NCBI GenBank assembly: GCA_937941715.1
Contig: CALDGX010000102.1
Span: 1 to 51,438 of the forward strand
Direction of reading: 5' to 3'
DNA length: 51,438 nt
Origin: an uncultured Chloracidobacterium sp.
GTDB lineage: Bacteria > Acidobacteriota > Blastocatellia > Pyrinomonadales > Pyrinomonadaceae
Below, in pieces: positions 15,318-23,720 of the stretch (position 1 is the first letter of the stretch; every line of letters begins with the position of its first letter). The translations under genes and the position numbers were made by a program. The notes below the pieces were generated by a model. That model saw only the letters and a list, made by a program, of their open reading frames with translations, was not told where the DNA came from and did not search any database.

Positions 15318-16214
15318 ATGGGAAGCGGACACGCACACGGGGTTTCGGCGGCGGGTAAGAATAAGCGGCAGCTGACGATCGTCTTTTTCATGACCTTCTT
15401 TTACCTCGTCGTCGAGGTGATCGGAGGCTTTTGGACCGGAAGCCTTGCGTTGCTCGCTGATGCCGGGCACATGCTCACGGATGTTGCGGGCGTCGGGCTT
15501 GCCCTGCTCGCGATAAAGTTTGCCGAGCGGCCGGCCTCGCCCGAACGCACTTACGGTTATTACCGCGTCGAGATACTCGCGGCGCTCACCAATGCCGTCG
15601 TGCTGATCTTTATCTCGCTGTACATTCTTTACGAAGCCTACCAGCGGTTTAAGAATCCGCCCGAAGTGGAAAGCGGCTGGATGCTTGGGGTGGCGTCGGT
15701 CGGACTGGTTATCAACATCGTGGGCGTCGTGATCCTTCGGGCCGGTTCGAAGGAAAGCCTTAACATGAAGGGTGCATATTTCGAGGTTCTCTCGGACATG
15801 CTCACCTCAATCGGTGTCATCATCGCTGGCGTGATAATGCTGACGACAGGTTGGTACTACGCCGACCCGCTTATTTCTGCGGGAATCGGTCTCTTCATCT
15901 TGCCGCGAACGTGGATTTTGCTTCGCGATGCGGTCGGCGTTCTCCTCGAAGGCACGCCGTCTGACGTAAATATCGTGAAAGTCCGCGAAAGCTTGTCCAC
16001 CATAGAAGGCGTCGCCGAGATTCACGACCTGCACGTCTGGTCGCTCACGTCGGGGGTGAATGCCCTCAGCGTTCACGCCGTGCTTGCGGACGGCGCTGAA
16101 CATGACGACGTACTGACAAGAGTTCATGAGCATTGCGTCGAGGAATTTAAGATCACACACGTGACAGTGCAGACCGAACGCAAGGGCTTTGCGAGTCACG
16201 AGACGCATATTTAA
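15318..16214 (+). CDS. czcD: CDF family cation exporter, CzcD-like
   Basis: A 298-residue cation diffusion facilitator with six helices and a C-terminal cytoplasmic domain. The Zn-site residues are visible as HMLTD in helix 2 (ADAGHMLTD) and as LSDMLTS in helix 5. The cytoplasmic domain has the typical VAEIHDLHVWSLTSG motif and ends in a His-containing tail (FASHETHI). The N-terminus MGSGHAHG carries His. It exports Zn, Cd or Co from the cytoplasm to the periplasm in exchange for protons and would feed the CzcCBA system. Strong AGGAGG site before ATG. Confidence 0.92.
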   Translation: MGSGHAHGVSAAGKNKRQLTIVFFMTFFYLVVEVIGGFWTGSLALLADAGHMLTDVAGVGLALLAIKFAERPASPERTYGYYRVEILAALTNAVVLIFISLYILYEAYQRFKNPPEVESGWMLGVASVGLVINIVGVVILRAGSKESLNMKGAYFEVLSDMLTSIGVIIAGVIMLTTGWYYADPLISAGIGLFILPRTWILLRDAVGVLLEGTPSDVNIVKVRESLSTIEGVAEIHDLHVWSLTSGVNALSVHAVLADGAEHDDVLTRVHEHCVEEFKITHVTVQTERKGFASHETHI

Positions 16215-16221
16215 GAACGCA

Positions 16222-16374
16222 ATGGAACAAGAAACAGACTTTTTTCATGTTTTTACGCAGCATCAGCTTATAATTTTCGTAGGTGTAAGCTTACTGATTA
16301 TCGCCTTGTTAGTAGGCATAGGTTTTCTTCTCGGTAAGTTATCAGAGAGGCGTTCGAAGGGAGGCTCAAAATGA
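16222..16374 (+). CDS. Small single-helix membrane protein
   Basis: A 50-residue protein with one membrane helix (about 16-38, LIIFVGVSLLIIALLVGIGF) and a short basic tail RRSKGGSK. It starts 8 nt after the CDF stop and its stop overlaps the DUF3703 start (ATGA), so it is embedded in the operon. An earlier in-frame start at 16189 would overlap the CDF gene. Family not recognised; size suggests an accessory or assembly peptide. Confidence 0.5.
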   Translation: MEQETDFFHVFTQHQLIIFVGVSLLIIALLVGIGFLLGKLSERRSKGGSK

Positions 16375-16727
16375 AACCCGATAACAATCAAGTGTTGGCA
16401 ACCGCGATTTCTCAGGAGTTAGCATTGGCCGAATCGCTTGTTGAAAGCGGCGACTTCCATTTAGCCTTTTATCACCTCGAACGGGCTCACGTTCTCGGTC
16501 AGGCATCGACCTATCAGCACACGCGCATCCATTGGCGAATGTTGAAGCTTGCCATAAAACAGCGTTCGCCCCGTGAGATTTGGGGACAGATCGTCCGTAT
16601 CGTCGGAGCCTCGACCAAAACGCCCTTTGGAATCTACCCGACCGGGAACACAGGCGGGGCGAACGTGTGGTTTTTCAAGTCGATGCCTGTTCCCGAAGAC
16701 TTAGCAAAGATTCTTATTAGAAAGTGA
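16371..16727 (+). CDS. DUF3703 family protein
   Basis: A 118-residue soluble, all-helical protein with the DUF3703 hallmarks: FHLAFYHLERAHVLGQ, HTRIHWRMLKLAIKQR, and IVGASTKTPFGIYPTGNTGGANV. His and Arg in the helices could form a site. The family is commonly found next to CzcD/CzcCBA and other heavy-metal resistance genes; its function is unknown. The preceding gene overlaps it by 4 nt (ATGA), indicating coupled translation within the ynfA-czcD operon. Confidence 0.82.
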   Translation: MKPDNNQVLATAISQELALAESLVESGDFHLAFYHLERAHVLGQASTYQHTRIHWRMLKLAIKQRSPREIWGQIVRIVGASTKTPFGIYPTGNTGGANVWFFKSMPVPEDLAKILIRK

Positions 16728-16739
16728 TCGGATTATTCA

Positions 16740-16935
16740 GATAGGACGACGTGTATGAGATCGCAGAATCCGGCCAAGACTTTGCCGTTTAGTCGACGCC
16801 GAACTACCGGTCGAGAATTTCTACGTATGGCGTGACCGAGCGGTGCTTCACTTTTTGACCGATGAGCACGACCTTCCATTCTTGAAATCAGCTAGCTGGT
16901 GTAAACAAGTCTCACCCCGCTGTTGCTGTTTGAAA
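16740..16935 (+). other. Gene-free stretch with possible decayed coding sequence
   Basis: No intact gene is visible between 16728 and 17056. One frame reads VYEIAESGQDFAV up to a TAG at about 16793-16795. The neighbouring frame then continues with protein-like sequence (VENFYVWRDRAVLHFL, then DEHDLPFLK). This looks like a frameshifted remnant of a small gene, but it is too short to identify and could be chance. Confidence 0.25.
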
Positions 16936-16937
16936 AC

Positions 16938-16958
16938 AGACAGCTCCTGTCTCTTTTT
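16938..16958 (+). terminator. Weak hairpin plus T-run
   Basis: AGACAG pairs with CTGTCT around a CTC loop, followed by CTTTTT. A short, weak intrinsic terminator that would separate the czcD-DUF3703 operon from the operon starting at 17057; alternatively an operator. Confidence 0.4.
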
Positions 16959-17025
16959 ATACATGGTAGCGGCTCCGTCTTTCTAGAATACTCCCGTTAA
17001 ACCCAATAAACATTCAGAAAGCGAG

Positions 17026-17041
17026 TGGTATAGCTGTTGCA
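17026..17041 (+). promoter_or_regulatory. Sigma54-type (-24/-12) promoter
   Basis: TGGTATAGCTGTTGCA agrees with the sigma54 consensus TGGYAYR-N4-TTGCA, with GG and GC exactly 10 nt apart. Transcription would begin near 17052, only about 5 nt before the ATG at 17057. An NtrC-type activator is encoded at 36106. No enhancer sites were identified. Confidence 0.6.
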
Positions 17042-17056
17042 TTCAGTTCCGAGTAT

Positions 17057-17677
17057 ATGAGAAGTCAGATCGCGCGATATATTGGGTTTTTTATTCTGGG
17101 TAGCGTCCTGTTCACGGTTGTCTCGCCTGTTGCGATACTCGCCCATGGCGGTGAGGATCATGGTGACGCGAAGCCAAAGTCCACGGCGAACGCGAAGGGC
17201 GTTGTATCCCATTCGACTCGTTTGGGCGAACTCGAGCTAATGGTAAAGCACCCTTCGATGGAGCCGGACACGCCTACGACCGGGGTTCTTTTTATTACGA
17301 AATTTGAGACCAATGAACCTTTTAAGCTTGCCGATGCAAAGGTCGAGATCGAATCCGCGAACGGTACGGTCTTTAACGCGACCGTTGCGACTGGCGAACA
17401 GGCGGGCACATACAGCGTGACCTTTCCGGCGATGCCGTCCGGCGTTTACAAGATGCGGGCTAACGTGTCGCACGACGGCGAAACTGACACTGCCACTTTT
17501 TCCGGAATCGAAGTAAAGCCGCCCGCGGTTACGGCCGAGGGCGGAACGTCTTGGTTCACGCAATTGGTGATCGGCGTTGTCTTTTTGCTTGTATTTATTT
17601 TGCTTTTCGGGCTTGTGTTTTTCGTGTGGCGTTTCGCCGCTGGCCCCGGAGTTAACGAGGAAGCACTTTCTGCGTAA
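17057..17677 (+). CDS. Membrane-anchored periplasmic Ig-like protein with His-rich N-terminus
   Basis: A 206-residue protein: signal peptide (about 1-29, ending AILA), a mature start HGGEDHGD rich in His and acids, an Ig-like/FixH-like beta domain (about 55-155, ending GIEVKPP), and a C-terminal membrane helix (about 168-190, VIGVVFLLVFILLFG). It is first in an operon with outer-membrane factor, adaptor, cupredoxins and RND pump. The same kind of domain recurs at the N-terminus of the adaptor at 19846, suggesting both handle metal in the periplasm. The function is inferred from context. Confidence 0.65.
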   Translation: MRSQIARYIGFFILGSVLFTVVSPVAILAHGGEDHGDAKPKSTANAKGVVSHSTRLGELELMVKHPSMEPDTPTTGVLFITKFETNEPFKLADAKVEIESANGTVFNATVATGEQAGTYSVTFPAMPSGVYKMRANVSHDGETDTATFSGIEVKPPAVTAEGGTSWFTQLVIGVVFLLVFILLFGLVFFVWRFAAGPGVNEEALSA

Positions 17678-17708
17678 GATTCTAGCGAACATCGTTTACC
17701 GACACTCC

Positions 17709-19235
17709 ATGGGCATAAGGAATATTTTAGCGATCGTAGTTGAGTATTCAGCAAAGCTCGGTTTAGCCGTCCTCTTTTTTGGCAGCCTTAATTCGGCACT
17801 GGCGCAACAAACTGATCCTACGCCTGTACCGACTCCGGCCCCGTCGCTTCAATACATCGGGCAGGATGGCTTGAGTGTCGAGCAGCTTGTAGAAAGTGCG
17901 GGCAGTAGGCGCGCAGATCTGCTTGCGGCGCGGCAGCGACTCGTGATCGCCCAAGGGCGTCTGGTTCAAGCCGGACTTCGGCCAAATCCGGTCTTTAGTA
18001 CCGAATACGGCAGCCCCCGTTTTTTGGGCGGCGAAAGCGAGTATGACTTTTCGGCAGAGCTGGCCCAACCTTTCGAGCTTGGAGGAAAACGTGGAAAGCG
18101 TCGTACCGTCGCGGAACTCGAACTCCAACAGGTTCGATCCGAAGTCGCGGCTATCGAACGGAATATCGCGGTCGAAATTCGCCGTGACTACGCACGGGCC
18201 ATATCGGCCGCGCGGCAGCTCGATGTATTGGAAAGACTTCTGGCTGCTGACGCGGAATTGGTTCGGGTGACGGAAGCACGCTTAAACGAGGGCGATGTGG
18301 CGCCGCTCGACCTGAATTTAGTCAAGGTCGAAAGTGATCGCCTGAAGATCCAAAGGATCGAAGCGAGAAACGAATTGGAAATTGCCTTGTTAAGAATTCG
18401 AACGCTGATCGGATCCGATGTCTCGGAACCGCTTCGCTTGGCGCCGCAATCCGATCGGCCTCCGCGACTAGATCTGGGTCTTAGCGAACTTACCCAAAAG
18501 GCGTTGAGCGATCGCTCCGACTTGCAGGCTGCGCGGATCGGCGAGCAGCTGGGAACCGCGAGGCTAAACCTGGCCCGTGCTCAGGCGGCTCCGGACATCA
18601 CGCCGTCGGTGCGCTTTTCACGCACCAAAGCATTTACCGACCTGCCTGCGTCAGCGGGCGGCGGAATTATCAACAGTCGCGACAACGAACTGACATTCGG
18701 CGTGTCGATCGATCTTCCCGTGTCGAACCGTAACCAAGGCGGTATTGCAGCCGCAATCGGTGAACAGGCTCAGGCGGTGCGGACACGTGAATTTTTAGAG
18801 GCGACGATACGGCGTGATGTCGCCGTTGCATACGGCCAGTATCGGGCCGCGGCGGAAAAGCTGGTGTTGTATACAACTCAAATCCTGCCGAGAGCCGAGG
18901 CAAATTTGCAGACTGTCCGGGCTGCATATAATGCTGGCGAGTTTTCGGTGTTTGAGGTCGTTAACGAACAGCGTCGTCTGAATGAGAACGTCACGAATTA
19001 TAACCGGGTTTTGGAAGAATACTACACGACCCTAACGGCACTCGAAGCAGCAGTGGGTGCCGCCCTGCCGCCATCCGCATTCATGCCTGGATCGACATCG
19101 GTCCTGCCGGATACGAAGATCGTGCCGCGACAGTTTAACAGGGAAGAATTTTTGAAGTCGATCAACGAGCACAAAGCCGAACGTACCGGATTACTAAAAT
19201 CGACTAAACCAAGAATAGAAGAGGAGAAAAAATGA
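17709..19235 (+). CDS. Outer-membrane efflux factor, TolC/CusC family
   Basis: A 508-residue outer-membrane factor with signal peptide (about 15-36, ending SALAQQ). A Pro/Thr linker follows, then the duplicated TolC fold with DLLAARQRLVIAQGRL, AELAQPFELGGKRG and SIDLPVSNRNQGG motifs of the metal-type branch. The frame is open from 17577, but that start would add 44 residues overlapping the preceding gene, so ATG 17709 is preferred. It overlaps the next gene by 4 nt. It should be the exit duct for the RND pump at 24420, with the adaptor at 19846. The tail after about residue 460 is longer and more polar than usual. Confidence 0.88.
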   Translation: MGIRNILAIVVEYSAKLGLAVLFFGSLNSALAQQTDPTPVPTPAPSLQYIGQDGLSVEQLVESAGSRRADLLAARQRLVIAQGRLVQAGLRPNPVFSTEYGSPRFLGGESEYDFSAELAQPFELGGKRGKRRTVAELELQQVRSEVAAIERNIAVEIRRDYARAISAARQLDVLERLLAADAELVRVTEARLNEGDVAPLDLNLVKVESDRLKIQRIEARNELEIALLRIRTLIGSDVSEPLRLAPQSDRPPRLDLGLSELTQKALSDRSDLQAARIGEQLGTARLNLARAQAAPDITPSVRFSRTKAFTDLPASAGGGIINSRDNELTFGVSIDLPVSNRNQGGIAAAIGEQAQAVRTREFLEATIRRDVAVAYGQYRAAAEKLVLYTTQILPRAEANLQTVRAAYNAGEFSVFEVVNEQRRLNENVTNYNRVLEEYYTTLTALEAAVGAALPPSAFMPGSTSVLPDTKIVPRQFNREEFLKSINEHKAERTGLLKSTKPRIEEEKK

Positions 19236-19846
19236 AAATACTCATATTCGTAACTGTAATTACCGCGAGCCTGTTATCGCTGGCGTGTTCCGGCGGGAGC
19301 ACAAACACCAGTCCCAACACCGCTACGGCGAATAAGGCGCCAGCGAACTCGACCGCAGCAAATAACGCTGCCCCACCAGCGAAAGCCGATGAGGTTCCGG
19401 CCTCGGTCAAGGCGGCACTTCCTGGAGCGCAGACGTTTACGGCCATGCACAAAGAGCTTACCGATGCTCAGATCGCGTCGATTGAAAAAGACACGGGCGG
19501 AAAAGTCACCGAAAAAGATCATCATTCCTATCCGGGATTCTCCACCGTGAATGGTACAAAGACGCAGCTCGGATCGGTCACGATCGTCAAGGCGGCAGGC
19601 AAGGAGATCCTAGTTGTCTATGAGAACAAGGAAGGGTCGCCGTCAATTAAAGAGATCAAGGCCGAGGGCGTGCCGGCGGGTTTTCTCAGCCAGTTTGCCG
19701 GAAAGGGCCATGATGATGATCTGCTGCTAGGAGCGGATATAAAGGCGAACGGTGCCAAGGATGATGTGGCAAAAGCAATCACCGACGCCGTTAGGATCGA
19801 CGTTCTGTCGATGCAAGCTCTTTACGGCAAGGCACACACACATTAA
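19232..19846 (+). CDS. Periplasmic lipoprotein, possibly FMN-binding-like
   Basis: A 204-residue lipoprotein with lipobox LSLACS (Cys19) and a low-complexity Asn/Thr/Ala linker. The globular domain (about 55-200) includes LTDAQIASIEKDTG, a His pair in KDHHSYPG, and an FLSQFAGKGHDDD segment followed by a helix DVAKAITDAVR. That final arrangement resembles FMN-binding (RnfG/NosR-type) domains, but the Ser/Thr-Gly-Ala-Thr attachment motif is not clear, so the assignment is tentative. The C-terminus ends HTH. It overlaps genes on both sides (ATGA before, TAATG after) and so belongs to the efflux operon. Confidence 0.6.
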   Translation: MKILIFVTVITASLLSLACSGGSTNTSPNTATANKAPANSTAANNAAPPAKADEVPASVKAALPGAQTFTAMHKELTDAQIASIEKDTGGKVTEKDHHSYPGFSTVNGTKTQLGSVTIVKAAGKEILVVYENKEGSPSIKEIKAEGVPAGFLSQFAGKGHDDDLLLGADIKANGAKDDVAKAITDAVRIDVLSMQALYGKAHTH

Positions 19847-21828
19847 TGGATAGGCCGATCAAAAAATTGATGCTCAGGGCTCGTTCCGGGAGTGCGAAAG
19901 TGAGGCGAAGTCAGATAGCATTTTTCCTTATCTCTCTATGCCTCGTACCGTCGTTCGCTGCGGAGGCTCCAGTTCCTGCGGCGGCGGGATCGACTCCGAT
20001 TACGACGATCACCTCCGAACGGAATGTGAAAAACGACAGCGGCGAGCTGACCGTCATTATGAAACGTCTTCCCGGCGATCCGCGCTCCGGCGAAACGGGA
20101 CATGTGCTTGTTTCATTGAGCGAGACGGTTCAGGGCGGGTTCGGGTCGGGGCCGTTGCCGGTCGAAAAGGCCGCCGTCATGTTTAGCATTACAAGGCCTG
20201 ACGGTGCGGTAGTTGCCGGGAATATGCTGGCGACGGAAGAGCCGGGCGGTTTGTACCGGGGGATTTATGTTTTTGACAGCGCGGGCGACTACAAAATAGC
20301 TTTTTCTATAACCACGGAAGACAAAAGGACTTTTTCGGCCGACTTTCCGGTCACAGTATCACGAGCACCAATCCGGACATCTTTTTGGATCGCTCTTCTG
20401 ATCGTGCTTGTTCTTTCGGGTGTTGCTCTCGCAGTCGTCCTTTATGCTCTAAAAAGGAAAGGGGACACATCTTTTCGGCGACTTGCCCCGGCTGGTGCGG
20501 TTGTTCTCGCGGTCTTTCTTCTGAGTGCGGTCGCTCTGGCGTATCTTCTTCCGCCTTTTCAGACGCGCGAAACGGCTGCGATTCCTCCAGACGCCTTTTC
20601 AACTGCAGCGGTTAACGAGTTGCCGAAGGGAACGACGATCACCTTGCCGAAAGAATCGCAGCTACTGTTTGGGATAAAGACTCAGTTGATCGACACGAGG
20701 CAGATAACGAGCGGTTTGAAAACCACGGGAGTGGTCAGGGCCCGACCGGATGCTAAAGGCGTCGTGACCGCACAGGTGCCGGGAAGGATCGTGCTTAATC
20801 AGGCGGTATCTTTAGGTTCTGCCGTCGGTCGCGGCGAACAGATCGGATACGTTGAACAGGTGCTGGATGTTGCGGGACAGGCTGGGCTTGAGACGCAAAG
20901 GCTGGATGTCGAGGCCCAGCAGCGGGAGGTTGAAGCTCGGAAGCTGGAACTGCGAAATACAGTTCTTTCGCTACAGTCTCAGCAGGCACAGTCACGGGCC
21001 GCGGCCAGCCAAGCAAGGACGCGTCTCGCTCAGGCGCAGCGTGAACTTCGAAGATCGCAGAACCTCTTGGAGGTCGGGGCTGTACCGCGAAAGCGTGTCG
21101 AAGAAGCTCAAACAGCCGTAAAAGTGGGTGAAGATGAAGTAGCTTCAGCCGATAAACAAGTTGTTCTATTGGGCGAGCAGATCAAATCGGCACAGGCCGG
21201 ACAAAGTATTTTCCGCTCTCCCACCATCAGACAGCCGTCGCGAAATTTCCCCTTAATATCCCCAATAACGGGATTAGTCAGTCAGATCAATGCCACGAGC
21301 GGCCAGCAGGTCGCAAGCGGGGCCGAATTACTCAACATCGTCAATTTGTCCACGGTGCTTCTAGAAGCTCAGGTTTTTGAGAAAGATCTGGCCACGGTCC
21401 GCGAATCCACGCGGGCAAGTTTTACGTCGTCTGCTCTGCTCGGCGAAGTTTACACGATAGGTACGCCTGACGGGGACGGACGCCTCATCTCAGTCGGCCA
21501 GACCGTTAATGACCAGACGCGAACGGTGCCGGTGATATACGAGGTCAAGAATCCATTCAACCGACTCAAGGATGGCAATTTTATTGAGATCACGATCGAC
21601 ACCAGCGGCGACAAGCAAGTTCTTGCTGTTCCGAAGTCAGCGATAGTTCGTGAACAGGGCGAGACTTTTGTGTTTGTCTTCGATGGTGGTGAGACGTTCG
21701 AGAGGCGTCAAATCGCACTGGGGGCCGAAGGTGCGGATTTCTACGAGATCGTATCAGGATTAAAGGAAGGCGATAGGGTCGTCATTGAAGGCGTGTATCA
21801 GCTTCGAACTACGCAGGCTGGTGAATAG
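19846..21828 (+). CDS. Unusual RND adaptor: periplasmic Ig-like domain, two membrane helices, HlyD core
   Basis: A 660-residue protein. Residues 1-40 form a signal sequence. An Ig-like/FixH-like domain (about 55-170, with VMFSITRPDGAVVAGNML) follows, then two membrane helices (about 183-203 and 217-237), and a membrane-fusion core: first lipoyl half (VTAQVPGRIVLNQAVSLG), long coiled-coil hairpin (about 330-450), second half (PLISPITGLVSQINATSG) and beta-barrel. Ordinary CusB/CzcB adaptors have one N-terminal anchor and no extra domain, so this looks like a fusion of a protein like 17057 with an adaptor. It should connect the pump at 24420 to the duct at 17709. Confidence 0.82.
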   Translation: MDRPIKKLMLRARSGSAKVRRSQIAFFLISLCLVPSFAAEAPVPAAAGSTPITTITSERNVKNDSGELTVIMKRLPGDPRSGETGHVLVSLSETVQGGFGSGPLPVEKAAVMFSITRPDGAVVAGNMLATEEPGGLYRGIYVFDSAGDYKIAFSITTEDKRTFSADFPVTVSRAPIRTSFWIALLIVLVLSGVALAVVLYALKRKGDTSFRRLAPAGAVVLAVFLLSAVALAYLLPPFQTRETAAIPPDAFSTAAVNELPKGTTITLPKESQLLFGIKTQLIDTRQITSGLKTTGVVRARPDAKGVVTAQVPGRIVLNQAVSLGSAVGRGEQIGYVEQVLDVAGQAGLETQRLDVEAQQREVEARKLELRNTVLSLQSQQAQSRAAASQARTRLAQAQRELRRSQNLLEVGAVPRKRVEEAQTAVKVGEDEVASADKQVVLLGEQIKSAQAGQSIFRSPTIRQPSRNFPLISPITGLVSQINATSGQQVASGAELLNIVNLSTVLLEAQVFEKDLATVRESTRASFTSSALLGEVYTIGTPDGDGRLISVGQTVNDQTRTVPVIYEVKNPFNRLKDGNFIEITIDTSGDKQVLAVPKSAIVREQGETFVFVFDGGETFERRQIALGAEGADFYEIVSGLKEGDRVVIEGVYQLRTTQAGE

Positions 21829-21865
21829 ATCAAGAGAAGTGATCGCCAAGGAAAAAAATCGAGAG

Positions 21866-23134
21866 ATGAGAACAATGACAAGAAAAATGATTTTGGGAAC
21901 AGTTTTAATAATTTCATCATTTGGCATTTTTTTAGCGGCATGTGATGTCGGGGCAAATTCGCAAGTCGTTAACAACACGAATGCCGCAAGTGTGGTTGTC
22001 AGTGAAACCAATTCCGCGAACACGGTCGCTTCGGATTCGGCCTTTAAGGTTGATTTTAAAACGGAGCCGGGCCAGATTCAGGCCGGTGCTCCGGCGACGC
22101 TGGTTTTTACTGTTAAGGACAGTAAGAACGCGGTCGTGAAGGACCTCCAGGTCGTTCATGAAAAGCCCATGCACTTACTGATCGTCTCGAAGGATCTCGC
22201 GGAGTTCTATCATGTGCACCCCGAGCCATCCGCGGATGGGTCTTACCGAGTCCAGCACACGTTTCCAAGCGGCGGCGATTTCAAACTTTATGCGGACTTC
22301 ACTCCGCCTAATGCCAAACAGGTCGTTGAACGGATAGATGTCAGGGTCGCGGGATCCGAAAGGGCAAAGGTTGCGTTGGTCGCAGACAAGAAACTTGAAA
22401 AGGTAGTAGATGGTTTGAAAGTAACGATGAAACCGAGTGCAAAGATCGAAGCGGGACAGGAATTGACGCTCGATTTTGCGGCATTCGATGCCAAAACCAA
22501 CAAGCCCGCTACCGACCTGCAGAATTACCTTGGCGAATTAGCGCATTTCGTCATCATCAGTGAGGATCTCGTTGATTTCGTCCACGCTCATCCGATGGCG
22601 AAGGGCGAAAAAATGGACGGGATGAAGATGGACGGCGATAAGAAGGAAAAAGATCATAATGCGGACGGCCATTCGCATGGGGCAGATTCGAAGAAGGCGA
22701 ACAAGGCGAGCGCGTATGAAGTGTCGGCACATACTGCTTTCCCGCGTCCCGGCCTGTACAAGCTTTGGGCCCAGTTTCAACGCAAAGGGAAGGTCATCAG
22801 CATTCCGTTTATCGTAAATGTTCCGGCAGGTTCGGCAAAGGCTGTAAAGGCGGCGAATGTTCCGGCGGGAGCGACAAAGATCACTGTTTCATCGGACGGT
22901 TATGAGCCGTCGTCAATCTCGGTCGTCAAAGGGCAGCCCGTTAGATTGGCCTTCTATCGAGCCGACGCTGAGAACTGCGGCGGCGAAGTCGTCTTCGCCA
23001 AGCAAAAGATCCGAAAGAAACTACCTGTCGGTGAGACAGTCATGGTCGAATTCACCCCAAGCGAGGCTGGTGAGATCGCGTTTGGCTGCGGAATGGACAT
23101 GCTGCGAGGAAAACTCGTCGTTATTGAGCCATAA
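21866..23134 (+). CDS. Periplasmic lipoprotein with metal-binding loops and C-terminal cupredoxin domain
   Basis: A 422-residue lipoprotein (lipobox FLAAC). Two related Ig-like domains each end in a HPxP/HPM strip (FYHVHPEPSADG; FVHAHPMAKG). The second is followed by a His/Met/Asp-rich loop (MDGMKMDGD, HNADGHSHG). The last ~90 residues form a cupredoxin-like domain with NCGGEVVF and AFGCGMDM, i.e. Cys and Met ligands. It is homologous there to the stand-alone protein at 23340. Probably stores or transfers copper or silver in the periplasm. The frame is open from 21785, but ATG 21866 gives a proper lipoprotein signal after the upstream stop. Confidence 0.78.
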   Translation: MRTMTRKMILGTVLIISSFGIFLAACDVGANSQVVNNTNAASVVVSETNSANTVASDSAFKVDFKTEPGQIQAGAPATLVFTVKDSKNAVVKDLQVVHEKPMHLLIVSKDLAEFYHVHPEPSADGSYRVQHTFPSGGDFKLYADFTPPNAKQVVERIDVRVAGSERAKVALVADKKLEKVVDGLKVTMKPSAKIEAGQELTLDFAAFDAKTNKPATDLQNYLGELAHFVIISEDLVDFVHAHPMAKGEKMDGMKMDGDKKEKDHNADGHSHGADSKKANKASAYEVSAHTAFPRPGLYKLWAQFQRKGKVISIPFIVNVPAGSAKAVKAANVPAGATKITVSSDGYEPSSISVVKGQPVRLAFYRADAENCGGEVVFAKQKIRKKLPVGETVMVEFTPSEAGEIAFGCGMDMLRGKLVVIEP

Positions 23135-23339
23135 GATGTGATAAGGAACAACAACCGGATGACGTGGAACGCGAATTAAATGACAAAGAACGAAAAATAT
23201 ATGACGTAGAAGATGAACTGAGTCATAGGGAATAGAAAATAAGAGACGAAAAGAGTTAAATATGCGATCAAATTTGCGAAATAAGCGACGTAAATCGTAA
23301 AAGAATTGAGAAAATCTGACAGATATTGGAGGAAAAATT

Positions 23340-23693
23340 ATGAAAAGATCACTGATTGCCCTTTGTTTACTGGTTACCGGTGTAGTAGGCGTCGGCACCA
23401 TTGCGGCTAGCGTCGAGGCTCACACTCGCACGGTCAAGATCAAAGTTGATGAGAACGGCTTTTCGCCATCTTCGATCGAGGCCGAGGCCGGTCACAAATT
23501 AAATCTCGTTTTCAACCGAGCTGACGCGAAAGGCTGCGGCAGCACGGTCGTGATGCCGAAATACAAGATTCGCAAAAGCCTGCCGGTTGGAAAAGACGTG
23601 GTTGTCAGCATTACGCCGACGGACGCGGGGGCTATTTCGTTCACATGCGGAATGGGCATGTATAAGGGCAGCATCGTCGTTAGCGAGGGCTGA
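23340..23693 (+). CDS. Stand-alone periplasmic cupredoxin-like protein
   Basis: A 117-residue protein with signal peptide (about 1-27, ending SVEA). The mature part starts HTRTVKIKV, so a free N-terminal His is possible after cleavage. It is one cupredoxin fold with AKGCGSTVVMPKYKIRK and a ligand loop FTCGMGMYKG. Ligands are likely Cys, Met and perhaps His. Strong similarity to the C-terminal domain of the protein at 21866 indicates local duplication. Likely a copper/silver carrier. It has a GGAGG ribosome site. The AT-rich 205 nt before it (23135-23339) contain no convincing gene. Confidence 0.8.
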   Translation: MKRSLIALCLLVTGVVGVGTIAASVEAHTRTVKIKVDENGFSPSSIEAEAGHKLNLVFNRADAKGCGSTVVMPKYKIRKSLPVGKDVVVSITPTDAGAISFTCGMGMYKGSIVVSEG

Positions 23694-23720
23694 GACAACA
23701 AGCTCAATAAGGGGAAGAAA

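Noticed and set aside
17577..17708. Longer N-terminus for the outer-membrane factor at 17709
   Set aside because: The extra 44 residues overlap the preceding gene's membrane helix region and would bury the signal peptide.
23021..23401. 126-codon minus-strand open frame across the AT-rich gap
   Set aside because: Overlaps ends of two well-supported plus-strand genes; translation is Phe/Arg-rich with no family pattern.
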